Below are positions 53,826 to 62,956 of a stretch of DNA of 64,000 nt, piece by piece. Where the stretch lies: NCBI GenBank assembly GCA_023433505.1, contig JAEZCO010000030.1, positions 1 to 64,000 of the forward strand. Direction: 5' to 3'. A model generated the notes under the pieces. It ran no database searches. It saw only the letters and a list, made by a program, of their open reading frames with translations, and was not told the origin of the DNA. This DNA comes from Bacillota bacterium (GTDB lineage: Bacteria; Bacillota; Clostridia; Acetivibrionales; DTU013). The first letter of the stretch is position 1. Each line of letters begins with the position of its first letter. Position numbers and translations under genes: made by a program.

Positions 53826-54054
53826 GATATTTTAAAAGTCCGTTGCCATTATTTCTCTTTTATAGTATCATGTATAAGTAACAGTTAAAAACATTTTATT
53901 AATAGTATAAATCACAGCCGTTTTGTTGTAAGGCGTTTAGTAACTTATTGCCGCGAAAGTGCAATAAAAAAACAAGAAAATAATCTAACAGAGCGGCAAT
54001 TAAGTTCCTTCGTTGGGTTATGGGCGGCAGCCCATTTTGTATAGGGGCAAAATT
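53826..54054. promoter_or_regulatory. Divergent control region, aconitase / LysR
   Basis: The two genes run apart from this 230 bp AT-rich stretch. A TATAAA-like -10 for the citrate block may be at about 53861 on the minus strand. Divergent placement of a LysR gene suggests the regulator binds here. Confidence 0.5.
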
Positions 54055-55023
54055 ATGAATTTCTTGAATCTTTATTATTTTACTGTGGTCGCCGAAGAGC
54101 TGAACATTACAAAAGCGGCGGAACGTCTATTCATCTCGCAGCAATCCCTGAGCAACCATATGCTGAAACTGGAAAAGGACCTGGAGGTAAAGCTGTTCAA
54201 CCGCAGTCCGGTGTTATCCCTGACCTATGCGGGTACCCGGCTGCTGCGCTCGGCCAGCCAGATCCTTGATATCAAGCGGCAGATCATCCATGAAATGGAC
54301 GACATCAACAACCACCGGCGGGGTGAGCTGCGCGTCGGGATCTCCCACACACGGGGGCGCGTTTTCCTGCCGAAGATCCTGCCTGACTATTGCAGCGGGC
54401 ATCCGGGCATCGATGTATCCATTATTGAAGGCAACTCACAACAGTTGGAGGAATGGCTGTCCCACGGAAGGATCGACCTTCTTATCGGCTTTGCCCCCAT
54501 CCTGCTGGAGGAGGCGGAGACGGTGCATATAACCCAGGAAAGACTCATGCTTGTAGTCCCGAAGAAATTCATGGTCCGCCTTTTTCCCGCCAACCATGAA
54601 ACAATGGCGCAGGAATACATGCGCGGCGTGGATGCGGACGTATTCAGAGACTGCCCTTATCTTATGATTTCAACCGGCAACCGTACACGGACGATTTTCG
54701 ACCATTACGTGAAAAACAGGGGGATCTCCGTCAATACCATCATGGAGATGGAAAGCAGCGAGACCTTGCTTTCCCTTGCCTGCGAAGGCATGGGAATCAC
54801 CATCTATCCCGAAATGTTCGTAAGGAATCTGAGCCCCTTTGTCCACCAGGAGTATGATTCGCCTGTCTATTATTTCCCTCTGAACGACCCCGCCACCGTC
54901 GGAAATCTTGTGGTAGGGTACCACCGGGAGCGCTATCTTTCCGATTCCGCCAGGGATTTTATCGAAGAGTCAAAAAAGATCCGGATGAATATTGACGGAC
55001 CGGTTAGAGAAATATGTCCCTGA
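54055..55023 (+). CDS. LysR-family transcriptional regulator
   Basis: A 322-residue regulator. The N-terminal winged helix-turn-helix (about 1-60; LNITKAAERLFISQQSLSNHMLKLEKDLEVKLF) is followed by a periplasmic-binding-protein-like effector domain. ATG 54055 is chosen over the upstream in-frame start because AGGGGC precedes it and the protein begins as usual for the family. Divergent from the aconitase-icd-cit genes, it is the likely activator of that block, perhaps with citrate as effector. Confidence 0.92.
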   Translation: MNFLNLYYFTVVAEELNITKAAERLFISQQSLSNHMLKLEKDLEVKLFNRSPVLSLTYAGTRLLRSASQILDIKRQIIHEMDDINNHRRGELRVGISHTRGRVFLPKILPDYCSGHPGIDVSIIEGNSQQLEEWLSHGRIDLLIGFAPILLEEAETVHITQERLMLVVPKKFMVRLFPANHETMAQEYMRGVDADVFRDCPYLMISTGNRTRTIFDHYVKNRGISVNTIMEMESSETLLSLACEGMGITIYPEMFVRNLSPFVHQEYDSPVYYFPLNDPATVGNLVVGYHRERYLSDSARDFIEESKKIRMNIDGPVREICP

Positions 55024-55029
55024 TTTTTG

Positions 55030-55155
55030 CCTGCACTGTCCACCCAAGCGCGCTGCACCGTTACCGTAACGGGGAGTCCGGTTCCGCACCAGGTTCAGGA
55101 TGGCGTCGCAGCCTTCGAAGTTGCGTGACAGCGTATCGGTCAGCTGAGCTATGGA
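55030..55155 (-). pseudogene. Fragment of a glycyl radical enzyme
   Basis: On the minus strand the frame reads LTDTLSRNFEGCDAIL and then VRNRTPRYGN. Pyruvate formate-lyase-like enzymes carry the same pattern (ALxxNFxGxexL...PKYGND). Only about 40 residues remain; both ends of the gene are missing. Confidence 0.6.
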
Positions 55156-55426
55156 TAGGGTCTTTTTAACAAAAACATTGTATCTGACGGCAGCAAGAGA
55201 ATTGATGAAGTGCCGATGCCAACGCCGTACTGGAAAAGGATCCTGGCTTCACAGTAGAATATGAAGAGGGGCTGCCGGGAGGCGTGGTCGCTGTCAGAGG
55301 CGCTGCGACTAGGAGCAATCCTGCGGTGTGGGGCGGTGAGCTGAGGCAAAGTCCGGGGTACAGTATAACCTGTCGCCGGAAAACCGGTAAGTTTCCAGAA
55401 AAAGGCTGCCGGAACAAGACAAAAAA

Positions 55427-55466
55427 CGGCAGGAATATTCGAAGATTTGCCGAATCTATCCTTTAA
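55427..55466 (+). repeat. CGGCAGGAAT...TTGCCGAATCT element, copy 2
   Basis: Similar to 43710-43741 with a short insertion (ATTCGAAGA). It lies 28 bp before the start of AraC paralogue 2 and can form a hairpin with CGGCA/TGCCG. Confidence 0.55.
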
Positions 55467-55493
55467 CATAAATAAACTTCAAGGAAGGATGTT

Positions 55494-56432
55494 ATGGGGG
55501 ACGATAAGGCAGAAAGCTTGTTGGATTACAGGGAAGGCTTCAGGAAGCTGCAGGCTATTGTATATAAGGATTTATATATCAATGGGGCCTGTTTCAGGCT
55601 ATTGGCCGTGAATCTTCTGGACTACGGTCCGGGGTGGAGTGTAAAGAAGCACAAGCATTCCTTTTTTGAAGCCTGCTATATAACGGAAAACAGTACATAC
55701 ACCACAATTAATGAAAAGGAGTATTGCTTGAATCCGGGGCAGTTCTATATACTCCCGCCCGGCACGTTCCATTCGCACCGCCAGGATGCTGAAACAGGGC
55801 ATCTGGGTTTCGGGCTGCGCTGGGAGATTAAAAGGGATTACCCGGGAGGAGGCCGGTATGAAAATACCTTTCCGGGGGTTGAATACGTGTGGGACAGGCG
55901 CTTAAATGTACATGCCCATCCGGCAGCCGATGAAAAGGGCGATGTGCTGGGGTCCATGATGAAGCTTTTGAATATGCCCGCCGGAAAAATCAACCCTATA
56001 GCTCTTCAAATGGAGGCATTTCAGTGCATATCGCTTATTTCCGGATTTTATACCGGTGGGATCAAGGAAGGCGCCAATGAAAAAAGCCAATCCTTTATTG
56101 AAAACAAGACCGTGGAAGCGGCGGTGGGCTTTATTGACGAAAACTATACGGGGGGCATTGCCGTCGAAGACGTGGCACAATTTGTCCACGTCAGCTATGT
56201 GCAGCTTTACAGGCTTTTCAAAAGTTATCTGGGGGATACGATCTCGGGATATCTAAACCGGAAGCGCATGGGTAAGGCGCAGCAGCTCCTGGTTTCCAGC
56301 AATAAGTCCGTAGGAAATATCGCTTTGGAAACAGGGTTTAACAGTGAGAATCATTTTTGCAGGGCTTTCAAGAAGTTCTGCGGGGTGACTCCCATGGAAT
56401 ACCGGGCGGCAAAGGGGCAGTTATCGGAATAA
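55494..56432 (+). CDS. AraC-family regulator with cupin N-terminus (paralogue 2)
   Basis: A 312-residue transcription factor with the same layout as the regulator at 42.8 kb: cupin-type N-terminus (KHKHSFFEACYI, FYILPPGTFHSHRQ) and C-terminal AraC domain (TGFNSENHFCRAFKKFCGVTP). AAGGAAGG precedes the ATG. The two UroD-superfamily genes start 135 bp after it on the same strand and are its likely targets. Confidence 0.9.
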   Translation: MGDDKAESLLDYREGFRKLQAIVYKDLYINGACFRLLAVNLLDYGPGWSVKKHKHSFFEACYITENSTYTTINEKEYCLNPGQFYILPPGTFHSHRQDAETGHLGFGLRWEIKRDYPGGGRYENTFPGVEYVWDRRLNVHAHPAADEKGDVLGSMMKLLNMPAGKINPIALQMEAFQCISLISGFYTGGIKEGANEKSQSFIENKTVEAAVGFIDENYTGGIAVEDVAQFVHVSYVQLYRLFKSYLGDTISGYLNRKRMGKAQQLLVSSNKSVGNIALETGFNSENHFCRAFKKFCGVTPMEYRAAKGQLSE

Positions 56433-56566
56433 TGAACAACGTCACAGTCCCCCTGCTCGGAAATTGAAAGAATATGTTAAAAAGATGAAAGAAAAGTAAA
56501 ACTGCGTCAAAGCCTTTCAAGATATAATCTTTATAGGAATATGATTATATGTCGGGAGGCTTTAGG

Positions 56567-57688
56567 ATGAATTATCGTGAAAGATTTGAGGCTGCTTTAA
56601 ACCATCGGCCTGTTGACCGGGTACCCTTCGATTTGAGTGGCACACCTCATACCGGAATCGACCATCTTCAATCGGTGGAAAAATTGAGGAAACTGCTGGG
56701 CTTTAGCGAAAACGATGACCACTGGTACAAAAAGGCGGATGAACGGATTTTAAAATACTTTGACATCGACATCCGAAGGGTCGGAGATATATTGGAACCG
56801 GAAAATACGCTGTCCCGCAGGATTTCAGACAATGAATCCATCGACTGCTGGGGTGTAAAGAGGCTTTTCACAGGTTTATACTGCGATATTATCGAATCCC
56901 CCCTGAAAGGTGCAAGTATAGAGGATCTGGAGAGGTTTCCCTGGCCTCAGGCAGAAAAAATAGACAGGAAACAGGTCGACGAGTTCCGGGAGCAGGCAAA
57001 AAAGCTGTATAACGAGACAGAGTATGTGGTGTGCGCGGAGCATCCGGTTTTTGGCGTGCTGGAGCTTGGCTGCTGGATGTGCGGTTTTGACGAGTTCTTT
57101 CTGAAAATGGCCATGGAGCCTGAATTTGTGGTCCGGTTCTTTGATAAGGTACTGGATTATCAAAAGAAGGTAATTGAAATCTATTATTGCGCCCTAGGGG
57201 AGTATATACACTTTACAACAAGCGGAGACGATTTCGGCACCCAAACCGGCCCTTTCGTGTCGCCGGCCATGTTCGACGAGCTTATCAAGCCTTATTTGAA
57301 GGAAAGAATCAGCTATACGAAGAAATTCACCGGGGCATACTTCTTCCAGCATACCTGCGGTTCGGTGCACGCCCTGATTCCAAGCCTTATTGAAGCCGGA
57401 GTGAATATTCTGAACCCGATCCAGCCCAATGCAAGAAATATGGAACCGGACAGGCTCAAAAAGGATTATGGAGATTCCATCACCTTCTGGGGAGGAATCG
57501 ATACACAGCACATCCTGCCCAACGGGACCACCGAAGATGTAAAAAGGGAAGTTTTCAGCGTATTGGACAAAATAGCGTACAACGGCGGTTATGTGCTGGC
57601 ACCCGCCCACAATATCCAGCCGGATGTGCCCCCGGAGAATATCGTCGCATTGTTTGAGGCGGGCAGGGAGTATTTCAAGGGAAAGTAA
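56567..57688 (+). CDS. Uroporphyrinogen decarboxylase-superfamily protein, MtaA/CmuA-like
   Basis: A 373-residue TIM-barrel protein of the URO-D/MtaA superfamily. N-terminal NYRERFEAALNHRPVDRVPFD is typical of the methyltransferase-like branch. The HTCG motif is the H-x-C part of the zinc site that in MtaA binds coenzyme M thiol. The later FWGGIDTQ is common in uncharacterised bacterial members, and the third zinc cysteine is not obvious. ATG 56567 is chosen because GGGAGGC lies nine bases upstream. It pairs with the next gene. A methyl transfer to or from a corrinoid protein is likely; haem synthesis is unlikely. Confidence 0.82.
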   Translation: MNYRERFEAALNHRPVDRVPFDLSGTPHTGIDHLQSVEKLRKLLGFSENDDHWYKKADERILKYFDIDIRRVGDILEPENTLSRRISDNESIDCWGVKRLFTGLYCDIIESPLKGASIEDLERFPWPQAEKIDRKQVDEFREQAKKLYNETEYVVCAEHPVFGVLELGCWMCGFDEFFLKMAMEPEFVVRFFDKVLDYQKKVIEIYYCALGEYIHFTTSGDDFGTQTGPFVSPAMFDELIKPYLKERISYTKKFTGAYFFQHTCGSVHALIPSLIEAGVNILNPIQPNARNMEPDRLKKDYGDSITFWGGIDTQHILPNGTTEDVKREVFSVLDKIAYNGGYVLAPAHNIQPDVPPENIVALFEAGREYFKGK

Positions 57689-57790
57689 AATGCAATTTTT
57701 CAGTAGTCGGAGGATAGAATTCCTGAGTTTTTTCCGATGGCGCAATGGTACAATGGTTATATAAAAGCGTTGTGCAGCCATGGAGGAAAA

Positions 57791-58747
57791 ATGAACAGAA
57801 AAGAACAGGTCAAAAAAGCGATTTATCAAAAAGGACCCGACTACGTACCGATACTCTTTTTCAATGGAGACAGGGAAACGTCCGATGTCATACTGATTGA
57901 TGTCGTAAGGCATTTCATGGGGGAAGACAAGGATGTTTCGGAATGGGGCTTCCAATGGGAACGGCAGGACGGGACCATGGGCCAGCCAAAACAGGAGGTT
58001 ATCAGAGACTGGAGCAGCTATAGCGGCTTGAAAGCGCCGGATGCTTATGACAAGGCCCGTTTTGGCGATGTGAAAAAGACAATGGAGCAGTTCGGGGAAA
58101 GGTATTATGTCGCAAGTCTTGTCCTGACGGGCTTTACCATCATGACCTTTCTCCGGGGCTTTGCAAATACGCTGGAGGATTTCTTTGAAAATCCGGAGGA
58201 AATAGCCGGACTGGCAGATGCCGTATTCGGCTTCGAAGAAGACATCATCAGGCAGTTGAAGGGCTATAGCTTTGACGCCGTGGCCTTTTACGATGACTGG
58301 GGAACCCAGTCCAATCTCATCATCTCGCCCAAAATGTGGAGAGAATTTTTCAAGCCCAGATACAAGCGGCAGTTTGACCTGGCGCACAAATACGGCCTGG
58401 ATGTGTATTTCCACTGCTGCGGATATATCTATGAGATTATACCGGACTTGATAGAAATCGGCGTAGACATGCTTAACTTAAGCCAGCCCAATCTGTTTGA
58501 TATTGAAAAGCTGGGGAAGGATTTCGGCGGAAAGGTCTGTTTCGTATGCCCCGTAAGCTACCAGACCACGGCAATATCCGGGACGAAGGAAGATATCTAT
58601 GCGGAAGCGGGGAAGCTGATAGAAAACCTTGGGCGTTTCCGTGGAGGACTCATCGGCTATGTTGAGGAATACCCCTCCATCGGGATGCCGGATGAGAATT
58701 ACAGAAGCTGCATCAATGCTTTTCAGGAGCTTGGAAGGTATAAATGA
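57791..58747 (+). CDS. Uroporphyrinogen decarboxylase-superfamily protein, second copy
   Basis: A 318-residue member of the same superfamily, with FHCCG as H-x-C motif and CFVCP further on, so a complete H-C-C zinc site is possible. N-terminal MNRKEQVKKAIYQKGPDYVP is typical. ATG 57791 follows TGGAGGAAAA. It is shorter than its neighbour and only distantly similar. The two are separated by 100 bp and are probably co-transcribed. No corrinoid protein gene lies beside them. Confidence 0.82.
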   Translation: MNRKEQVKKAIYQKGPDYVPILFFNGDRETSDVILIDVVRHFMGEDKDVSEWGFQWERQDGTMGQPKQEVIRDWSSYSGLKAPDAYDKARFGDVKKTMEQFGERYYVASLVLTGFTIMTFLRGFANTLEDFFENPEEIAGLADAVFGFEEDIIRQLKGYSFDAVAFYDDWGTQSNLIISPKMWREFFKPRYKRQFDLAHKYGLDVYFHCCGYIYEIIPDLIEIGVDMLNLSQPNLFDIEKLGKDFGGKVCFVCPVSYQTTAISGTKEDIYAEAGKLIENLGRFRGGLIGYVEEYPSIGMPDENYRSCINAFQELGRYK

Positions 58748-58772
58748 AACGGTTTTTAGCCGCAAACTCCAG

Positions 58773-58800
58773 ACCCAGGAATAGAGTTCCTGGGTTTTTT
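58773..58800 (+). terminator. Terminator after the UroD-like pair
   Basis: ACCCAGGAA and TTCCTGGGT form a stem followed by TTTTTT. Confidence 0.88.
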
Positions 58801-59438
58801 GTTGTGCATATGCATTGTTTTACAAAAATCTCATCAACCGTGAATCTCTTAATCCTGCTTCACTTCTCAGGTCGAGGAAGGAAGTGAACGCCTCATTAAA
58901 ACGGTTATAGCTATTTTGTGAGGCCGATACTACCATGGAAAAGATAAGTCGACATCGTTGGTGTAGAAAATATGGATTCGAGAAGATAGTAAGCTGAAAT
59001 ATAAGCCATTGAAGATAGATAATAGAATAAAATGTCGGATTAGTAATAAATATGTCAATAAAGAAACGTTTGCATAAAATTACAACCATAGTAAAATTAT
59101 TTTGTTATTATCCTATTTTCCACATTTACAAGTAGATAAACCTACCGGGATGAGGCAGAGTATGAAATTATATAAAATATCGTTATAACTTTTTAAAATC
59201 CATTCTTTTTAAAAATATCGTATGAATATAAAATGAATCTTATAAAAATCACAAAAATAATTTTGCATTGAAGAATTTTTTACCTCCATAAGTTAAGGAA
59301 TTCAAGCGCGATGTAGAATTTTTATCATGTCGGTATAGATCGAAATGATAGCGTTGTGATGGGGGTCTTTCATGCATTTCCTGAAGTTCGTACCACACAA
59401 AAGATCAATAAATATAAACTATTTGAAGGAGGAAAAAA
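58801..59438. other. AT-rich intergenic region before the beta-helix gene
   Basis: About 640 bp with clearly lower GC than the neighbouring genes. A minus-strand frame at 58820-59089 has no ribosome site and no family I recognise. The last 100 bp are the leader of the next gene. The composition change may mark a transfer boundary. Confidence 0.45.
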
Positions 59439-62400
59439 ATGATGAAATTCAGGGTTACAAAAAGGTTATTATCACTTACTATCTTATCAGCACTTATCTT
59501 TTCATGTCTTTCAACTTCATTGACGACCAATGCTGAAGGAGAAGCCCCTGCAATTATATGGGCTTCAGACCCTACAGCGCCTGGCCAGACTTTGGCGGTG
59601 CAAGGTTATGCATTTACAAATGGTACGGCTGCAGTTAGGGTTGGACGAATAAATGACACTACTGCCGGCGCGCCTTCAGTCACTCCTCTGGTACCTCAGC
59701 AGAGGGATGTTGCGTCATTACTAAATGCAAACATTGTCCAACTCAATGATTATTCATTATCAGCAGTAATTCCTTCAACTCTTTCAAACGGTATTCTATG
59801 TTCATGGATAACTACCTCGGGCGGTACTTCCAGACCGATTGTTTTAAACCGTGCAACTCCGGAGTGGGCTGAAGGGCAATATGTTCAGAAAGGAAAATCT
59901 CTTAGAGTTTTCGGAAGAAACTTGAGCGGACCCTCTGTTAAAGCATATATCCAATCGAAAACAAGAGGCGGCGGGCAGTTTATAAACGTATCCAATTGCA
60001 CTGATTATGCAGCCGCTATTGATATCCCGGCCTCATTGCCGGATGGAGATTATTATATATGGATACACAACGGTTTTGGCGGTAACTTCGGCTGGGGTTC
60101 TCCAATAACCGTAACAATAGCTGATGACCCTAGAGCATCCTGGCCTTCTACACCATATGACGTAACTTCATATGGCGCCGACAAGACTGGAAAAAGCGAC
60201 AGCACAGCAGCAATACAAAAAGCACTGGATGCCGCAAGAAACAATGGAGGGGGTATAGTATACCTCCCTAACGGTACCTACGAGGTTGACGGAACTCTTG
60301 AGGTATTTGCAAAGACAAGACTTATGGGGGAGTCTAAAACCGGAGTAATTCTTAAAGATTCTTTGGCAGCGGGATATAGAAATGTGCTTATAAATGGCGA
60401 TACGGCGTTTGGAATAGAGAATCTGTCTATAGATGTTTCCAAGTGTTATAAGGCTGTTGCGGCTCCAAAATATATGGCAAACAGAGCGCTTGGTATCATG
60501 TGGTGGTACCCTACAAAAGTAAGAAACCCGGCTAATCCATGGCCTAACCCCTGGAAGCCCTCAGATGACTCACTGAATGTATATTCATACAAAGGGGTAT
60601 CCAAGGACTTCTATGTCAGTAATACAAGTATAAAGAACTCTGTACCAATGAATGCAAGACCTGCCGACATGAATGCAAGTATTACCTGTATTGCCAATGC
60701 AGGAGATAATACACTTATCACTAACAATGACCTGACAAGCGACGGAAACATCACTGATTTGTACAATTGTTATAATTTAAAGGTTGCGAGCAATAACTAT
60801 TCATATATCACGGCTAATAATTGTGAGACTAACGCACAGGGATGCTGTAACGTGGTATGGGAGAAAAATAATTTTGATGGGATGGCCAATAAGGTAAATA
60901 ATGCGGATGCATCAGGCATGTTTTTCCAGTATGGGTGCTATAAAACTGAGAATCTATATATAGCAGAGAACTATGTTCACGATGTCGTTGGGGGAAACAG
61001 GGGTGAAGGCATATGTTTTGACGGTGCGCCCAGTGAATCCGGAACAATGCTTTGGGCAACAGCAGCTTCAGCGGCATCAACTTCCGTACAGGTTGACCTT
61101 AACAAGGCTTATTGCTCAAAAAGCAGCCCTGTTTCATCGAATGCAAATTACTGCCTGCCGGTAATACGCAATTCATCTCTTTCACAATATGCTGAATATG
61201 CAGGCTATTTTGACAATAAGCTTGACACTGATTATATGATAGGAAACACGATTGCGATCATAGCCGGTAAAGGGAAAGGGCAGATGAGGCAAATAATATC
61301 CAATACAGCAAATACCATCAATATAGATAAGCAATGGGATGTGATACCGGATACATCATCGGTGATTCTGGTAGGAAAAATGGCTAAAAATGCTCTTATT
61401 GTAAACAACAAAATCGAGAGATGTGAAAGACCTATCCTGATGTGGTCACATTGTACGAATTTGGTAACAGCCGGTAACTATATTGACCAATATCCGGTTC
61501 GGAACAATCCGGGAGACACCAATGTGAACAACTGGGGAATAACGGAATCGTCCGTTGCTTATCCTCCGAATTCTATAAATGGTCGTTTTGAGGGGTTCAA
61601 CTATATAGTAAATAATACTGTAAATGCACAAGGAATGTTCATTTTATCAGATGCCATGGTGATAAAAGACCCCGGGTCTAATACGGTCGGGGAAGGCACT
61701 TTATTCATGCGAAGTGTGTACAGGGATAATATTTTGAATAACGGCCTGAACATAAAGATAGGTGGCTGGGCATCCGATTACAACGGCGTTACGCAGAGCC
61801 TGCCTGAAATAGACGGTCTCGTTTTTGACCATAACATATTGACTAACGGAGATGCAGACGTAGTGATTAATAGTACGGATGCTGCGAGTGTTGCAAATAC
61901 GGTTATCTATAGCAATCGGCAGGATCTTGCAAAGGGCAAACCCACAAGCTCAAGCTGTTATGCATGGGATTGTGTTTCTTCCAACGGGAATGACGGCAAT
62001 CCAACCACCTTCTGGCACAGTTCAGTGAATAGCAGTGATACAAAGCCTGTATGGTGGCAGGTAGACTTGGGTTCATCCAAGCAGATAGGAGGGTTTGAGC
62101 TTGATTTCTTTAATGGGACTGCTTATACGGGAGAGAGAAAGAATTTCAAGATAGAAGGAAGCAATGACCCGAATTTTGCTTCAGGAGTTGTATTGTTGGC
62201 AGAACAGGGAAGTGATGCTGCAGGAGGTTCAACATGGAGGGCGGATTCTCTCAACACATCAGGCAGTTTCAGATATATTCGGGCCTCAAAGACGGTAAAG
62301 GAATCCGGAGACCCCTATACAAACATATACTGGGCTTTCAGGGATTTCAGAGTGTTCGGGTATACGCCAACGCCTGTTCAAAGCAATATATTGTCCCAGG

Positions 62401-62828
62401 GGATGTCTGCAAGCGCCAGCTCCTATTCATGGGACTGCTATGCTTCAAATGGCAATGACGGCATCAGCTCCACCTTTTGGCACAGTTCAGTGAATGGTAC
62501 TGATAACCCATTATGGTGGCAGGTTGATTTGGGCAGTGCAAAGAATATCAGCGGGTTTGAGTTGGACTTCTACCATGACTCCGCCTATTCGGGGGAGAGA
62601 AGGAACTTCAAGGTAGAAGGAAGCAACGACCCGAACTTTGCGACCGGGGTTACCTTGCTTGCACAGCAGGGGTCTACCGTTGTACAAAGTAATACCTGGA
62701 GTGCAACCTCAGGAGATACGGCAAGTACCTTCAGGTATATAAGGGTAACAAAGACGGTGCGCGAAGCGGGTGACTCATATGGAACAATATATTGGTGCTT
62801 TAGAGAGTTAAGGGTATATGGGCATTAA
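59439..62828 (+). CDS. Secreted beta-helix (pectate-lyase-3-like) protein with two F5/8C domains
   Basis: A 1129-residue exported protein. The signal peptide covers about residues 1-31 (cleavage after TNA). Two Ig/TIG-like domains fill about 33-235. The right-handed beta-helix starts at about 240 with the pectate_lyase_3 hallmark DVTSYGADKTGKSDSTAAIQ and GGGIVYLPNGTY. Two tandem F5/8 type C (discoidin) domains lie at about 828-980 and 985-1129. They share WHSSVN, WWQVDLGS and EGSNDPNFA. No anchor is seen, so it should be released or bound to glycans by the discoidin domains. It is probably a polysaccharide-acting enzyme, but catalytic residues could not be assigned. AAGGAGGAAA precedes the ATG. 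Codon use is more AT-rich than in neighbours. Confidence 0.88.
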   Translation: MMKFRVTKRLLSLTILSALIFSCLSTSLTTNAEGEAPAIIWASDPTAPGQTLAVQGYAFTNGTAAVRVGRINDTTAGAPSVTPLVPQQRDVASLLNANIVQLNDYSLSAVIPSTLSNGILCSWITTSGGTSRPIVLNRATPEWAEGQYVQKGKSLRVFGRNLSGPSVKAYIQSKTRGGGQFINVSNCTDYAAAIDIPASLPDGDYYIWIHNGFGGNFGWGSPITVTIADDPRASWPSTPYDVTSYGADKTGKSDSTAAIQKALDAARNNGGGIVYLPNGTYEVDGTLEVFAKTRLMGESKTGVILKDSLAAGYRNVLINGDTAFGIENLSIDVSKCYKAVAAPKYMANRALGIMWWYPTKVRNPANPWPNPWKPSDDSLNVYSYKGVSKDFYVSNTSIKNSVPMNARPADMNASITCIANAGDNTLITNNDLTSDGNITDLYNCYNLKVASNNYSYITANNCETNAQGCCNVVWEKNNFDGMANKVNNADASGMFFQYGCYKTENLYIAENYVHDVVGGNRGEGICFDGAPSESGTMLWATAASAASTSVQVDLNKAYCSKSSPVSSNANYCLPVIRNSSLSQYAEYAGYFDNKLDTDYMIGNTIAIIAGKGKGQMRQIISNTANTINIDKQWDVIPDTSSVILVGKMAKNALIVNNKIERCERPILMWSHCTNLVTAGNYIDQYPVRNNPGDTNVNNWGITESSVAYPPNSINGRFEGFNYIVNNTVNAQGMFILSDAMVIKDPGSNTVGEGTLFMRSVYRDNILNNGLNIKIGGWASDYNGVTQSLPEIDGLVFDHNILTNGDADVVINSTDAASVANTVIYSNRQDLAKGKPTSSSCYAWDCVSSNGNDGNPTTFWHSSVNSSDTKPVWWQVDLGSSKQIGGFELDFFNGTAYTGERKNFKIEGSNDPNFASGVVLLAEQGSDAAGGSTWRADSLNTSGSFRYIRASKTVKESGDPYTNIYWAFRDFRVFGYTPTPVQSNILSQGMSASASSYSWDCYASNGNDGISSTFWHSSVNGTDNPLWWQVDLGSAKNISGFELDFYHDSAYSGERRNFKVEGSNDPNFATGVTLLAQQGSTVVQSNTWSATSGDTASTFRYIRVTKTVREAGDSYGTIYWCFRELRVYGH

Positions 62829-62956
62829 ACTTAGATTCTGCTGTAGCATATGTTGCGGCCATATGCTATAATTGCCCTGAATCAGGGCTTGTGCCCCGCT
62901 AAATGCTTTTGTGAGTTTTATGATCTGAACTGGAGACGGTTTTTGGGGAGAGAACG

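Larger units (their letters stand above)
55024..55493. other. Decayed-gene region between LysR and AraC genes
   Basis: Holds a minus-strand glycyl radical enzyme fragment (55030-55155) and a plus-strand frame (about 55217-55466) reading ADANAVLEKDPGFTVEYEEG that I cannot assign. No intact gene is seen. Confidence 0.5.

Noticed and set aside
57194..58414. A 406-codon minus-strand frame opposite the UroD-like genes
   Set aside because: It spans two plus-strand genes and the gap between them, with no domain and no start signal.
58820..59089. A minus-strand 89-codon ORF as a transposase fragment
   Set aside because: No motif of any transposase family could be seen and there is no ribosome site.
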